Source: an uncultured Lachnospiraceae bacterium (GTDB lineage: Bacteria > Bacillota > Clostridia > Lachnospirales > Lachnospiraceae). Taken from it: a stretch of 64,000 nucleotides of DNA. This document shows, one piece after another, positions 26,794 through 35,648 of the stretch. Made by a program: the position numbers and the translations under genes. The stretch lies in the NCBI GenBank assembly GCA_947367855.1, contig CANBFE010000003.1, forward strand, positions 186,001 through 250,000, written 5' to 3'. The notes under the pieces are model-generated. The model saw nothing but the letters and a program-made list of their open reading frames with translations. It did not search any database and was not told the origin of the DNA. Each line of letters starts with the position of its first letter. Position 1 is the stretch's first letter.

Positions 26794-28203
26794 TTGACAA
26801 AGAAAAAGGGAAAAGTCAGAAAGATAAGAAGATATCGAAAACCCTTGAATTTGAATATCGGAATGATGATCTTTGTTGGCATTTTTATCTATGTTGTTGT
26901 CTGTGTTGTTATGTATTTTCAGACAAGCCACATTGTCAGGTATGAGGTAAAGGAAGGTTCCCTTGCCGCAGACACCATATACCGTGGTATTGTCCTGCGG
27001 GATGAGACAGTGGTGTATGCGGACACAGCCGGTTATGTAAGTTATTATGCATGGGAGGGAGCGCGTGTTGCGCAGAATGACCTTGTTTACATAGTGGATG
27101 AGACAGGGCGCCTTAACGAGGAACTGGAAAGCATGTACCTGGGGGAAAATTCCCTTTCTGACCAGGAACTTGCGGAATTTAAAAATGAAATTGTTAATTT
27201 TGTCCATGGTTTTGAAGCCGGACATTACAGCGGCACCTATGACTTTAAATATACATTGAAAAATACGGTATCCAAGCTTGCCAATGTCAATATACTGAAA
27301 AATATCGAAGATCTTAACGCCACGTCCGGAGCCAGTGTGATCAACCGGTTTAATGCGCCTGCTACAGGAATAGTGGCATACTGGCTTGACGGCTATGAGG
27401 ATATGACTGCCGTTAATGTGACGGAAGATGTCTTTAATGAGGAATATGAAAAAAAATGGCTTTCGGACAATACCCTCATAGCATCCGGAGACGCCGTATA
27501 CAAGCTATCCACAAATGAAAACTGGTCCCTGGTGGTTCCGGTGGAGCCGGTCAGGGGAGCTGAGCTTGAGAAGGAGGGCTATGTGAAGGTGCGCTTTCTC
27601 AAAAACCAGTACGAATCCTGGGCAGCTACACAGCTGCTTACCAATGGAGACGGAAATACCTATCTGCAGCTTTCTTTTACCAATTCCATGCTCACTTTTA
27701 TGACGGACAGGTTTTTGGATGTGGAGCTGATTGTGGAGGACGAGGTTGGGCTGAAGATTCCTGTTTCAGCTATTGTCCAGAAGGAGTTTTTTCTGATACC
27801 AGAACAGTTTGTCATTCCGGGGGGCAATAATGGGGGAGACAGTATCAGGAAGCAGAGCTTTCAGGAAGACGGCACGATTTCCATTGAGACAATGGAAGTG
27901 GAGGTGTATTATTACAACTCGGAAACCAAGGAATATTATCTGGACAGCTCCATACTGGGGTTGGGGGATAATCTGTATGATTCCGGGGGAGAGGAGACCT
28001 GCACGGTAAGCAAACGGGCCACGCTGACCGGCGTTTACAATATGAACAAAGGATATGCCGACTTTAAGCAGATTACCGTGTTATATGAAAACGATGAGTA
28101 TGCAATCGTAAAACCGAATACAAGATACGGGTTGAGCGTATATGATTATATTGCGCTGGATGCGGAATCGGTAAGGGATGACCAGTTCATCAACCAGAAA
28201 TAA
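26794..28203 (+). CDS. HlyD-like membrane-anchored protein of the division region
   Basis: A 469-residue protein. A basic N-terminus and one membrane helix (MMIFVGIFIYVVVCVVMYF) at about 24-42 are followed by an extracellular region that resembles HlyD/membrane-fusion proteins: a lipoyl-like half (YRGIVLRDETVVYADTAGYVSYYAWEGARV), a helical middle, and a beta domain starting near APATGIVAYWLDG. The start is TTG 26794 behind GGAGG. No ABC exporter or outer-membrane partner is adjacent. The neighbours are yggS and sepF, so a role in envelope or division is possible, but this is inference. Confidence 0.72.
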   Translation: MTKKKGKVRKIRRYRKPLNLNIGMMIFVGIFIYVVVCVVMYFQTSHIVRYEVKEGSLAADTIYRGIVLRDETVVYADTAGYVSYYAWEGARVAQNDLVYIVDETGRLNEELESMYLGENSLSDQELAEFKNEIVNFVHGFEAGHYSGTYDFKYTLKNTVSKLANVNILKNIEDLNATSGASVINRFNAPATGIVAYWLDGYEDMTAVNVTEDVFNEEYEKKWLSDNTLIASGDAVYKLSTNENWSLVVPVEPVRGAELEKEGYVKVRFLKNQYESWAATQLLTNGDGNTYLQLSFTNSMLTFMTDRFLDVELIVEDEVGLKIPVSAIVQKEFFLIPEQFVIPGGNNGGDSIRKQSFQEDGTISIETMEVEVYYYNSETKEYYLDSSILGLGDNLYDSGGEETCTVSKRATLTGVYNMNKGYADFKQITVLYENDEYAIVKPNTRYGLSVYDYIALDAESVRDDQFINQK

Positions 28204-28224
28204 CGGAGGGAAAGGAACGGGAAT

Positions 28225-28923
28225 ATGATACGGGAAAATCTGAGTGCTGTTGAAGAGAAAATTGCAAACGCCTGTAGGAAGGCCGGAAGAAACCGCGGCG
28301 AGGTTACTTTGGTGGCGGTCAGCAAGACCAAACCGCTTTCGGATCTCAGGGAGGCCTATGAGGCTGGGGCAAAAGATTTCGGGGAAAACAAGGTGCAGGA
28401 GCTGACGGATAAGATTCCGGAGCTTCCCTCAGACATACGATGGCATATGATCGGTCATCTGCAGCGGAATAAGGTAAAATATATAGTGGGAAAGGTCTCC
28501 ATGATACATAGCGTGGATTCCTTTCGGCTTGCGGAGGAAATCAGCAGGGAAGCTGTCAGGAAAGACACCACGGTGGAAATTCTCATAGAAGTGAATGTGG
28601 CCGGGGAGGAAAGCAAATACGGAGTGTCGCCGGAAGATGCCCCTGAACTGGTGGAGAAAATAGCATCCCTCCCTGCCATAAAGATACAGGGACTTATGAC
28701 AATTGCCCCTTTCACAGAGAATCCGGAGGAGAATCGTCCGTTTTTTCGAAAATTAAAGCAATTGTGTGTTGACATAGAGAGGAAAAACATTGATAATGTT
28801 AATATGTCTGTTTTGTCCATGGGAATGACAGGAGATTACAGTGTGGCAATAGAAGAGGGGGCTACCTGTGTAAGGGTAGGCACGGGAATTTTCGGTGAAA
28901 GACAGCTGCATGGATGCAGTTAA
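28225..28923 (+). CDS. yggS: YggS family PLP-binding protein
   Basis: A 232-residue single-domain PLP protein of the alanine racemase fold. The lysine in LVAVSKTKPL binds PLP. GENKVQEL, WHMIGHLQRNKVKYI, VNVAGEESKYGV, LMTIAP and SMGMTGDYSVAIEEGATCVRVG are family landmarks. Relatives maintain PLP and amino-acid balance and show no racemase activity. The gene before sepF is a standard Firmicutes arrangement. GGAGGGAAAGGAACGG precedes the ATG. Confidence 0.95.
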   Translation: MIRENLSAVEEKIANACRKAGRNRGEVTLVAVSKTKPLSDLREAYEAGAKDFGENKVQELTDKIPELPSDIRWHMIGHLQRNKVKYIVGKVSMIHSVDSFRLAEEISREAVRKDTTVEILIEVNVAGEESKYGVSPEDAPELVEKIASLPAIKIQGLMTIAPFTENPEENRPFFRKLKQLCVDIERKNIDNVNMSVLSMGMTGDYSVAIEEGATCVRVGTGIFGERQLHGCS

Positions 28924-28944
28924 ATGAAAGGTGTGGTATTGAGA

Positions 28945-29463
28945 ATGGGAGCATTGGATAAATTTCTGAACTATATGAAGCTGAACGGCGAGGAAGAGGA
29001 CGAATACTATGACGATGAGTATTACGATGACGATGAAATGGAGCCGGAACCTGCGCCAAGGCGGACTTCCTCGAAAGTAAGGCACATGGAGGATTACGCG
29101 GAGGAACATGCGGAAGCCTCTTCCAGGAAACAGGCAGCTGCCAGTAATATTACTTCCATCCGGCAGCCGGTGACCAGACGGGTTACCAATAATGGCAGCA
29201 ATATGGAAGTATGTGTGGTAAAGCCCACTTCCGTGGATGACGGGCGGGACATTACCCAGATGCTTTTGTCAAACCGTACTGTGGTGCTGAATCTGGAAGG
29301 TCTTGATATGGATCTGGCCCAGAGGATCACGGATTTTGTGTGCGGTTCCTGCTGTGCCATATCCGGAAGGCTTCAGAAGATATCCAATTACATCCTCATT
29401 ATTACTCCTTCCTCTGTGGAGATATCCGGGGATTATCAGGATCTGTTCTATGACGGAGAATGA
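28945..29463 (+). CDS. sepF: cell division protein SepF
   Basis: A 172-residue protein. The amphipathic membrane-binding helix MGALDKFLNYMKL is followed by a very acidic linker (EEEDEYYDDEYYDDDE) and the SepF core from about residue 85 (EVCVVKPTSVDDGRDITQMLLSNRTVVLNLEGLD, then GRLQKISNYILIITPSSVEI). It tethers FtsZ to the membrane and aligns filaments. I chose ATG 28945 because the membrane helix should start the protein; an in-frame ATG at 28924 lacks a ribosome site. Confidence 0.92.
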   Translation: MGALDKFLNYMKLNGEEEDEYYDDEYYDDDEMEPEPAPRRTSSKVRHMEDYAEEHAEASSRKQAAASNITSIRQPVTRRVTNNGSNMEVCVVKPTSVDDGRDITQMLLSNRTVVLNLEGLDMDLAQRITDFVCGSCCAISGRLQKISNYILIITPSSVEISGDYQDLFYDGE

Positions 29464-29500
29464 CAGAACGGAAAGAGACTTTTAGAAGGGTACAAGTGAT

Positions 29501-30610
29501 ATGTCGGAGAGATTAACTGTATTATATAGTAGAAAACCCTGCTATGATATTGTGTTTGCCGGGTCATTTGATGAACTGTGGACGGAACTGTCTGCCCTGG
29601 GATGCGGGGACAGGCGGCTTTGTGTGGTGACGGATTCCAAAGTGGATCAGCTATATGGGGCGGAAGTGCTGCAATGCCTGGAAGGGAGATGCCGGAAGGC
29701 CGTGAAATATGTTTTTCCGGAAGGAGAAGCGCACAAAAACCTTGATACGGTAAAGGAAATATACAGCTTTCTGATACAGGAAGGCTTTGAGCGCAGGGAT
29801 ATGCTTCTGGCACTTGGAGGAGGCGTTGTTGGCGATATCACCGGGTATGCCGCTGCCACCTATCTCAGGGGAATTGATTTTGTACAGATTCCCTCCACCC
29901 TGTTGGCGCAGGCGGACAGCAGCATCGGCGGAAAGACGGGCGTTGACTTTGACGGATACAAAAACATGGTGGGCGCCTTTAAGATGCCCAGACTGGTGTA
30001 TCTGAATCCTGCGCTGCTTCAGACATTGGACGAGAGACAGTATTTTTCCGGTTTTGCAGAAGTCATGAAACACGGCCTCATCAGGGACGCCTCTTTTTAC
30101 GAATGGCTTATTGAAAATATGTACGAAATATGCGAGCGTGACCTGAAGACGCTTCAGGAAATGTTGTTTCGCAGCTGCAGTATTAAGAAACTGGTGGTGG
30201 AAAAGGACCCTGAGGAACAGGGCGAAAGGGCTCTGCTGAATTTTGGCCATACCATTGGACATGCCATCGAGAAGGCGAAGAACTTTGAACTGTACCATGG
30301 GGAATGTGTAGCTCTCGGGGCAGTTGCCGCCGCATATATATCCTGGAAGAGGGAGCTGCTGTCCATGGAGGAGTACTATGAAGTCCGTGACATGTTTGTC
30401 CCGTTTTATCTGCCCATATCGGTGGAGGACATTGATCCACAGGAGATTTTGCGTCTGACAAAAGCCGATAAGAAAATGGAGGCAGGAAAGATTAAATTTG
30501 TGCTGCTGAAAAAAATCGGAAAAGCTGTTATTGACAATTCCGTCACGGATGAGGAGATTCTGGCAGCTGTCAATGAGATTTATTTCAGCGAAGAGGATGC
30601 CCATGGGTGA
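29501..30610 (+). CDS. aroB: 3-dehydroquinate synthase
   Basis: A 369-residue enzyme that converts DAHP to 3-dehydroquinate in the shikimate pathway. The NAD-binding segment ALGGGVVGDITGYAAATYLRGIDFVQIPSTLLAQADSSIGGKTGVD is exact, and FAEVMKHG and LNFGHTIGHAIE carry the zinc-binding residues. It stands alone among division and modification genes, away from other aro genes. It overlaps lspA by eight bases. Confidence 0.96.
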   Translation: MSERLTVLYSRKPCYDIVFAGSFDELWTELSALGCGDRRLCVVTDSKVDQLYGAEVLQCLEGRCRKAVKYVFPEGEAHKNLDTVKEIYSFLIQEGFERRDMLLALGGGVVGDITGYAAATYLRGIDFVQIPSTLLAQADSSIGGKTGVDFDGYKNMVGAFKMPRLVYLNPALLQTLDERQYFSGFAEVMKHGLIRDASFYEWLIENMYEICERDLKTLQEMLFRSCSIKKLVVEKDPEEQGERALLNFGHTIGHAIEKAKNFELYHGECVALGAVAAAYISWKRELLSMEEYYEVRDMFVPFYLPISVEDIDPQEILRLTKADKKMEAGKIKFVLLKKIGKAVIDNSVTDEEILAAVNEIYFSEEDAHG

Positions 30611-31145
30611 GAAGAGATCACGCAGACTATTGATTATAGACGGACTGACGGCTCTGTTTCTGCTGTTTCTGGACCAGTTTACAAAATACCTTGCCATTTC
30701 CAGACTGAAAGGCAGCCCTTCCGTGGTATTGTTGGAGGGAGTGTTGGAGCTGCAGTATGTGGAGAATACAGGAATTGCATTCAGCCTTTTTCAAAATCAG
30801 AAGATCTTCATTCTGATTATGGGATTTGGGGTCCTGGCCGTTATTCTGTTTTTTCTGTTCAGGATACCCCAGGAAAAGAAATTCCGCATTATTCACATAC
30901 TTTTGTCTGCCCTGATTGCAGGGGCGCTTGGAAATATAATAGACAGGATTCGTTTTGATTTTGTAGTGGATTTCATTTCCTTTGTTCTGATTCATTACCC
31001 TGTCTTTAATGTGGCTGACTGTTATATAGTGGTATCCGCAGTACTTTTGTTTTTCCTGTTTATGTTTATATATAAGGAAGAGGATCTGGAGTTTTTAAGC
31101 TTCCGGAAAGGCAGGCAGGATACAGGGGAGTCGGAAAGTGGATGA
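30603..31145 (+). CDS. lspA: lipoprotein signal peptidase (signal peptidase II)
   Basis: A 180-residue, four-helix aspartyl protease that cuts prolipoproteins before the lipid-modified cysteine. The catalytic motifs are LQYVENTGIAFSL, GALGNIIDRIRFDFVVDFI and FNVADCYIV; the two aspartates are in NIIDR and NVAD. The start at ATG 30603 has AGAGG six bases before it. The open frame to 30531 lies within aroB. Confidence 0.95.
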   Translation: MGEKRSRRLLIIDGLTALFLLFLDQFTKYLAISRLKGSPSVVLLEGVLELQYVENTGIAFSLFQNQKIFILIMGFGVLAVILFFLFRIPQEKKFRIIHILLSALIAGALGNIIDRIRFDFVVDFISFVLIHYPVFNVADCYIVVSAVLLFFLFMFIYKEEDLEFLSFRKGRQDTGESESG

Positions 31146-32064
31146 ATTCCGTTTTGAAATAACAGAAGAACTGGAAGATGAGAGGATCGATAAGTGTCTG
31201 TCCACGCTTATCGATTCTTTGTCGCGTTCTTTTATCCAGAAGATGATCAGGGATAATGCAGTCAGGGTAAACGGAAATCCTGTAAAAGGAAGTTACCGGG
31301 TTAAGGTGGAGGACTGTGTGGTTTTCTGCCTTCCCAAGGCAGTGGAACCTGATATCGAGCCGGAAGATATTCCTTTGGATATTTTGTATGAGGATGGAGA
31401 CGTCATTGTCATTAACAAACCCAAGGGCATGGTGGTGCATCCTGCCGCCGGGCATTACAGCGGTACTCTTGTCAATGCCCTGATGTACCACTGCGGGCAG
31501 AGTCTTTCCGGAATCAATGGGATTCTGCGCCCGGGTATCGTCCACCGTATCGACATGGATACCACAGGTTCCGTTATTGCCTGTAAAAATGACATGGCGC
31601 ATAACTGTATTGCAGGGCAGCTGAAGGAGCATTCCATTGTAAGGAGGTATCATGCCATCTGCCACGGCGTACTGAAAGAGGAGAATGGCACAATTGACAG
31701 ACCCGTGGGAAGACATCCTGCAGACAGGAAAAAAATGGCTGTCAATGAGAGGAACGGAAAGTCTGCTGTCACCCATTACCGTGTTCTGAAGCGGTTTGAA
31801 AAATATACTTATATTGAATGTGAACTGGAGACCGGGCGGACCCACCAGATCCGGGTGCATATGTCTGCCATGGGACATCCACTTCTGGGAGATGAAGTAT
31901 ATGGCAGCCGTAATTTCCCCTTCCGCCTGCAGGGGCAGAGCCTTCATGCAAAAATCCTTGGTTTTCGTCATCCGTCCTCCGGTGAATATGTGGAGGTGGA
32001 TGCCCCGCTGCCGGAGTATTTTGCCCATCTGTTGGAAATAATGGATGCACGCAGTCAAAATTGA
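31138..32064 (+). CDS. rluD: RluA/RluD family pseudouridine synthase
   Basis: A 308-residue rRNA-modifying enzyme. An S4 domain lies at the N-terminus (RIDKCLSTLIDSLSRSFIQKMI). The catalytic part has VINKPKGMVVHPAAGH, then GIVHRIDMDTTG containing the catalytic aspartate, and GRTHQIRVHMSAMGHPLLGDEVYG. The GTG start overlaps lspA by eight bases. lspA-rluD is a widespread pair. Which uridines are modified cannot be told from sequence alone. Confidence 0.92.
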   Translation: MDEFRFEITEELEDERIDKCLSTLIDSLSRSFIQKMIRDNAVRVNGNPVKGSYRVKVEDCVVFCLPKAVEPDIEPEDIPLDILYEDGDVIVINKPKGMVVHPAAGHYSGTLVNALMYHCGQSLSGINGILRPGIVHRIDMDTTGSVIACKNDMAHNCIAGQLKEHSIVRRYHAICHGVLKEENGTIDRPVGRHPADRKKMAVNERNGKSAVTHYRVLKRFEKYTYIECELETGRTHQIRVHMSAMGHPLLGDEVYGSRNFPFRLQGQSLHAKILGFRHPSSGEYVEVDAPLPEYFAHLLEIMDARSQN

Positions 32065-32071
32065 TTTTCTG

Positions 32072-32100
32072 TTGTCTAAATCCCTCCTTTGATGTATAAT
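32072..32100 (+). promoter_or_regulatory. promoter of the cytidylate-kinase-like gene
   Basis: TTGTCT (32072-32077) and TATAAT (32095-32100) are 17 bases apart, about 65 bases before the start codon. Confidence 0.6.
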
Positions 32101-32163
32101 GGAAGCAGGTAAAAGTTTTAAATGGAAAAGCTTTTATACTCTGCATAGAAGAGAGGTATCAGT

Positions 32164-32790
32164 ATGAATACGGTGGTTACAATAGGAAGACAATATGGCT
32201 CGGCAGGCCGTGAAATCGGCAAAAAGGTAGCTGAATATTTTGATATTCAATATTATGACAAGGAACTTCTGACAAGGGCGGCAAAGGAAAGCGGATTCTG
32301 CGAGGAAATGATCCAGAATCACGATGAGCGGCCTACCAATTCCTTTTTGTACAATCTGGTGATGGATACTTATTCCTTCGGCTATAACAATTCCTCCTTT
32401 GTGGATATGCCAATCAGCCACAAGGTTTTTCTGGCGCAGTTTGACACCATCAAGAAGATTGCGGATGAGGGTCCCTGTGTTATTGTGGGACGCTGCGCAG
32501 ACTATGCTCTGGCAGACAGGAATAATGTGGTGGACATTTTTATCTATGGAAATGAAGAATGTAAGATCAGGCGTATCATGGAAAAGTATGATCTTACGGA
32601 GAACAAGGCCCGCGACATGATCATAAAGAAGGATAAGCAGCGCCAGAGCTATTACAATTATTATTCCTCCAAGAAGTGGGGACGGGCGGACAGCTATGAT
32701 CTGTGTATCAACAGCAGTGTGCTGGGGGTGGAAGGCACGGTAAAACTGATCACTCAGTATATAGAAGATTTTGAGAAAAGAAATGACTGA
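32164..32790 (+). CDS. cytidylate kinase-like family protein
   Basis: A 208-residue P-loop protein of the cytidylate_kin2 family. The nucleotide-binding loop is GRQYGSAGREIGKKVA close to the start. It is followed by YYDKELLTRAAKESG, CVIVGRCADYAL and the lid-like KARDMIIKKDKQRQSYYNYYSSKKWG. It resembles CMP kinase but is a distinct family, so the substrate is unproven. It has its own promoter and is the last gene before the rplU leader. Confidence 0.88.
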   Translation: MNTVVTIGRQYGSAGREIGKKVAEYFDIQYYDKELLTRAAKESGFCEEMIQNHDERPTNSFLYNLVMDTYSFGYNNSSFVDMPISHKVFLAQFDTIKKIADEGPCVIVGRCADYALADRNNVVDIFIYGNEECKIRRIMEKYDLTENKARDMIIKKDKQRQSYYNYYSSKKWGRADSYDLCINSSVLGVEGTVKLITQYIEDFEKRND

Positions 32791-32796
32791 AAACTA

Positions 32797-32826
32797 TTGA
32801 CAGTTTACGTCATCCCGTGCTAATAT
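32797..32826 (+). promoter_or_regulatory. promoter of the rplU-prp-rpmA operon
   Basis: TTGACA (32797-32802) and TAATAT (32821-32826) are 18 bases apart, directly after the preceding stop codon. Confidence 0.75.
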
Positions 32827-32831
32827 ATACC

Positions 32832-32989
32832 AGTGTGTATTAGACAGGAATGAGATGTGTATCAATTCAGCCATCTGCATGCATGTTAATACATTTGTAT
32901 GCCGCATGACCCGGTATAAGCGTATCCCAGGATACCACCAAGGTCAGCGAGTAATGTGAACGGCAAGTTCATGAAGGAGGTGCCTTATT
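32832..32989 (+). promoter_or_regulatory. 5' leader of the L21 operon, probable autoregulatory RNA
   Basis: About 158 bases of untranslated leader follow the promoter. It can form several hairpins, including GTATCC/GGATAC near 32925-32938 and TGAAC (32957-32961) with GTTCA (32967-32971), the last ending next to the ribosome site AAGGAGGTG. Such leaders before rplU in Firmicutes are known to mediate feedback by r-proteins. Assignment here is by position and structure only. Confidence 0.5.
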
Positions 32990-33295
32990 ATGTACGCAAT
33001 TATTGCAACAGGCGGAAAGCAGTACAAAGTATCTGAAGGTGATGTCATCTATGTTGAGAAACTGGATGCAGAGGCTGGCAGCGTTGTTACTTTTGACCGT
33101 GTTATCGCCGTAAGCGATGAGAGCCTGAAGGTTGGCGAAGATGTTGCCAATGCAACCGTATCCGCCAGTGTTGTGGAGCAGACCAAGGGTAAGAAGGTCA
33201 TTGTATACAAGTACAAGAGAAAAACCGGATACCACAAGAAAAACGGACACAGGCAGGCTTACACAAAGGTAAAGATCGATAAGATCAATGCCTGA
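32990..33295 (+). CDS. rplU: 50S ribosomal protein L21
   Basis: A 101-residue protein. YAIIATGGKQYKVSEGDVIYVEKL and the C-terminal RKTGYHKKNGHRQAYTKVKI are the standard L21 sequence. It binds 23S rRNA in the large subunit. It starts the rplU-prp-rpmA operon behind an ideal ribosome site. Confidence 0.98.
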   Translation: MYAIIATGGKQYKVSEGDVIYVEKLDAEAGSVVTFDRVIAVSDESLKVGEDVANATVSASVVEQTKGKKVIVYKYKRKTGYHKKNGHRQAYTKVKIDKINA

Positions 33296-33300
33296 TCATC

Positions 33301-33633
33301 ATGACCACAGTTACCGTCCGTAAGGACAAAAACGGTTCCTACAGAGGTTTCTACTGTATGGGACATGCAGAGTATGCAAAACGTGGAAAACCGGATATTA
33401 TCTGTGCCGCCATATCGGCTTTGACTATCGGGACCATCCGTTCCCTTGAGGAACTGGCCGGAGAGAAGCTGAAGATTGCGGAAAATGCGGAGACAGGTTT
33501 TCTCAGATGTGATTTTGAAAGTATTCTGCAGGAAAAGTCAGGTTTCCTGATGGACTCCATGGTATTTTCACTGGAAAATATCAGCAGGGAGTACGGCAGG
33601 AAGTATTTGCAGGTTAAATTCGAGGAGGTGTAG
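33301..33633 (+). CDS. prp: ribosomal-processing cysteine protease Prp
   Basis: A 110-residue protein. The catalytic histidine is in MGHAEYA and the cysteine in DIICAAISALT, the same spacing as in characterised Prp. It removes the N-terminal extension of L27 in Firmicutes. The L27 gene right after it does encode such an extension. It lies between rplU and rpmA as usual. Confidence 0.95.
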   Translation: MTTVTVRKDKNGSYRGFYCMGHAEYAKRGKPDIICAAISALTIGTIRSLEELAGEKLKIAENAETGFLRCDFESILQEKSGFLMDSMVFSLENISREYGRKYLQVKFEEV

Positions 33634-33636
33634 ACC

Positions 33637-33921
33637 ATGTTTCATATGAACCTTCAATTTTTTGCACATAAAAAGGGAGTCGGTTCCACAAAGAACGGCA
33701 GAGATTCCGAATCCAAGAGGTTAGGTGCGAAGAGAGCTGACGGACAGTTCGTAAAGGCAGGAAATATTCTTTACAGACAGCGCGGAACCAAGATTCATCC
33801 TGGCGTTAATGTGGGAAGAGGCGGAGACGATACTCTGTTCGCTTTGGTTGACGGTGTTCTTCGTTTTGAAAGAATGGGAAGAGACAAGAAGAAAGCTTCT
33901 GTCTATCCTGTAGAGAAATAG
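33637..33921 (+). CDS. rpmA: 50S ribosomal protein L27, with cleavable N-terminal extension
   Basis: A 94-residue precursor. The start MFHMNLQFFAHKKG carries the Prp site; cleavage between the second phenylalanine and alanine leaves a mature N-terminus AHKKGVGSTKNGRDS that reaches the peptidyl transferase centre. GAGGAGGTG lies six bases before ATG 33637. A terminator follows immediately. Confidence 0.98.
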   Translation: MFHMNLQFFAHKKGVGSTKNGRDSESKRLGAKRADGQFVKAGNILYRQRGTKIHPGVNVGRGGDDTLFALVDGVLRFERMGRDKKKASVYPVEK

Positions 33922-33934
33922 TTCGAATCTTTCC

Positions 33935-33969
33935 GGACTCCAAACTTGTTTGTTTGGAGTCCTCGTTTT
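33935..33969 (+). terminator. intrinsic terminator after rpmA
   Basis: GGACTCCAAAC (33935-33945) pairs with GTTTGGAGTCC (33952-33962), a perfect 11-bp stem with a six-base loop, followed by TCGTTTT. Confidence 0.85.
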
Positions 33970-34011
33970 ATGCGCAGGGAACAGAGAGAAGGCAGGCAGA
34001 AAGGCGGCATT

Positions 34012-35301
34012 ATGTTTGCGGACAGAGCAAAAATATATGTGAGGAGCGGCAAGGGAGGAGACGGGCATGTCTCTTTCCGGCATGAAAAATTTGTGCCCGC
34101 AGGCGGACCGGACGGCGGGGACGGCGGCAGAGGCGGAGACGTTATTTTTACTGTGGACGAAGGATTGAATACCCTTATCGATTTTCGCAATTCCCGGAAA
34201 TACAAGGCAGGGGACGGAGAACCCGGCGGCAAGAAAAACTGCCGCGGCAAAGACGGAAAGGATATTATTCTGAAAGTTCCCCCCGGAACCGTAATAAAAG
34301 AAGCCGAGACCGGACAGGTCATTGTGGATATGTCCGGTGATAACAGACAGGTGGTTTTGCTGAAGGGAGGCCGGGGCGGAAGCGGAAACCAGCATTATGC
34401 CACCAGCACCATGCAGGCCCCCATGTATGCGCAGCCCGGCCGTCCGGCCAAAGAGCTGAGCCTGCTGTTGGAGTTGAAAGTGATTGCAGACGTGGGCCTG
34501 GTAGGTCTGCCGAATGTAGGGAAATCCACGTTTCTGGCCCGTGTCACAAATGCGAAGCCAAAGATAGCAAATTATCATTTCACCACCCTGAATCCCAATC
34601 TGGGTGTGGTGGACTTGGACGATACAAAGGGATTTGTCATAGCAGATATTCCTGGTCTCATTGAAGGGGCTTCCCAGGGAGTGGGATTGGGATACGAATT
34701 TCTGCGTCATATTGAACGCACCAAGGTCATCATCCATATAGTGGATGCAGCCGGAACCGAGGGCAGGGATCCCGTAGAGGATATCCGTGCCATAAACAGG
34801 GAACTGGAGGCATACAATCCGGAAATTGCCTGGCGTCCCCAGGTGATTGCCGCCAATAAGATTGACGTGATCTATGACAGGGAGGAGAGCGCCATCAGCG
34901 CCATCAGGGAAGAATTTGAAACCAGGGGAATTCCGGTATATCCTATTTCTGCAGTCAGCGGCGAGGGAGTAAGGGAACTGCTCTACCAGGTCAGCAGGAT
35001 GCTGGAAGAAGTGGGAGAGGAAATCACCGTATTTGAGCCGGAATACAATGCGGAAACAGCCTTTACCCAGGAACAGGAAGCCTTCACGGTACAATATGAC
35101 GAGGCGAATGACGAGTATGTGGTGGAAGGGCCGAAAGTGGAGAAAATGCTTGGCTATACAAATCTGGACAGCGAAAAAGGTTTTACTTTCTTCCAGGGAT
35201 TCCTGAAATCCACCGGCATTCTGCAGCAGTTGGAAAAACTTGGAATTGAGGATGGCGACACGGTCAGAATGTACGGGCACTCCTTTGACTACTATAAATA
35301 G
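34012..35301 (+). CDS. obgE: GTPase ObgE/CgtA
   Basis: A 429-residue ribosome-assembly GTPase. The glycine-rich Obg domain (GKGGDGHVSFRHEKFVPAGGPDGGDGG) is at the N-terminus. The G domain has GLPNVGKST, DIPGLIEGA and ANKID. A C-terminal OCT domain follows the acidic linker. ATG 34012 begins the family sequence MFADRAKIYVRSG; the frame is open further upstream only through the terminator. yhbY, nadD, yqeK and rsfS follow in a tight row. Confidence 0.96.
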   Translation: MFADRAKIYVRSGKGGDGHVSFRHEKFVPAGGPDGGDGGRGGDVIFTVDEGLNTLIDFRNSRKYKAGDGEPGGKKNCRGKDGKDIILKVPPGTVIKEAETGQVIVDMSGDNRQVVLLKGGRGGSGNQHYATSTMQAPMYAQPGRPAKELSLLLELKVIADVGLVGLPNVGKSTFLARVTNAKPKIANYHFTTLNPNLGVVDLDDTKGFVIADIPGLIEGASQGVGLGYEFLRHIERTKVIIHIVDAAGTEGRDPVEDIRAINRELEAYNPEIAWRPQVIAANKIDVIYDREESAISAIREEFETRGIPVYPISAVSGEGVRELLYQVSRMLEEVGEEITVFEPEYNAETAFTQEQEAFTVQYDEANDEYVVEGPKVEKMLGYTNLDSEKGFTFFQGFLKSTGILQQLEKLGIEDGDTVRMYGHSFDYYK

Positions 35302-35333
35302 TAAAAGAGATTCATATTGAGAAGGAAAAATTT

Positions 35334-35624
35334 ATGACAAGTAAACAGAGGGCTTATTTGAAGGGGCTTGCCAATGGCCTGGATCCTATTTTTCAGGTGG
35401 GAAAAAGCAGTCTTACACCGGAACTGACGGATGCCATAGGCGAAGCCTTTCACAAAAACGAGCTGATTAAAGTGGCAGTGCTGAAAAACTGTGACGATGA
35501 TCCTAAACTGATTGCGGATATGGTATCCGGAAGAACACATTCCCAGGTAGTGCAGGTGATTGGAAAGAAGATAGTCCTGTATAAACCAAACCGGGACAAT
35601 CCAAGGATTATTCTTCCGCAGTAA
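35334..35624 (+). CDS. yhbY: ribosome assembly RNA-binding protein YhbY (CRM domain)
   Basis: A 96-residue CRM-domain protein, KQRAYLKGLANGLDPIFQVGKSSLTPELTDAIGEAF, then the conserved ending IGKKIVLYKPN. It binds pre-50S particles. It lies 32 bases after obgE and 24 before nadD, an order common in Firmicutes. Confidence 0.93.
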   Translation: MTSKQRAYLKGLANGLDPIFQVGKSSLTPELTDAIGEAFHKNELIKVAVLKNCDDDPKLIADMVSGRTHSQVVQVIGKKIVLYKPNRDNPRIILPQ

Positions 35625-35648
35625 CCCCTGTGCGGAAAGGGTGGCTAA

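Noticed and set aside
32872..32915. Possible tRNA-like or repeat structure around the CATGCATG stretch.
   Set aside because: No cloverleaf arms or TTC loop could be drawn; it fits the L21 leader better.
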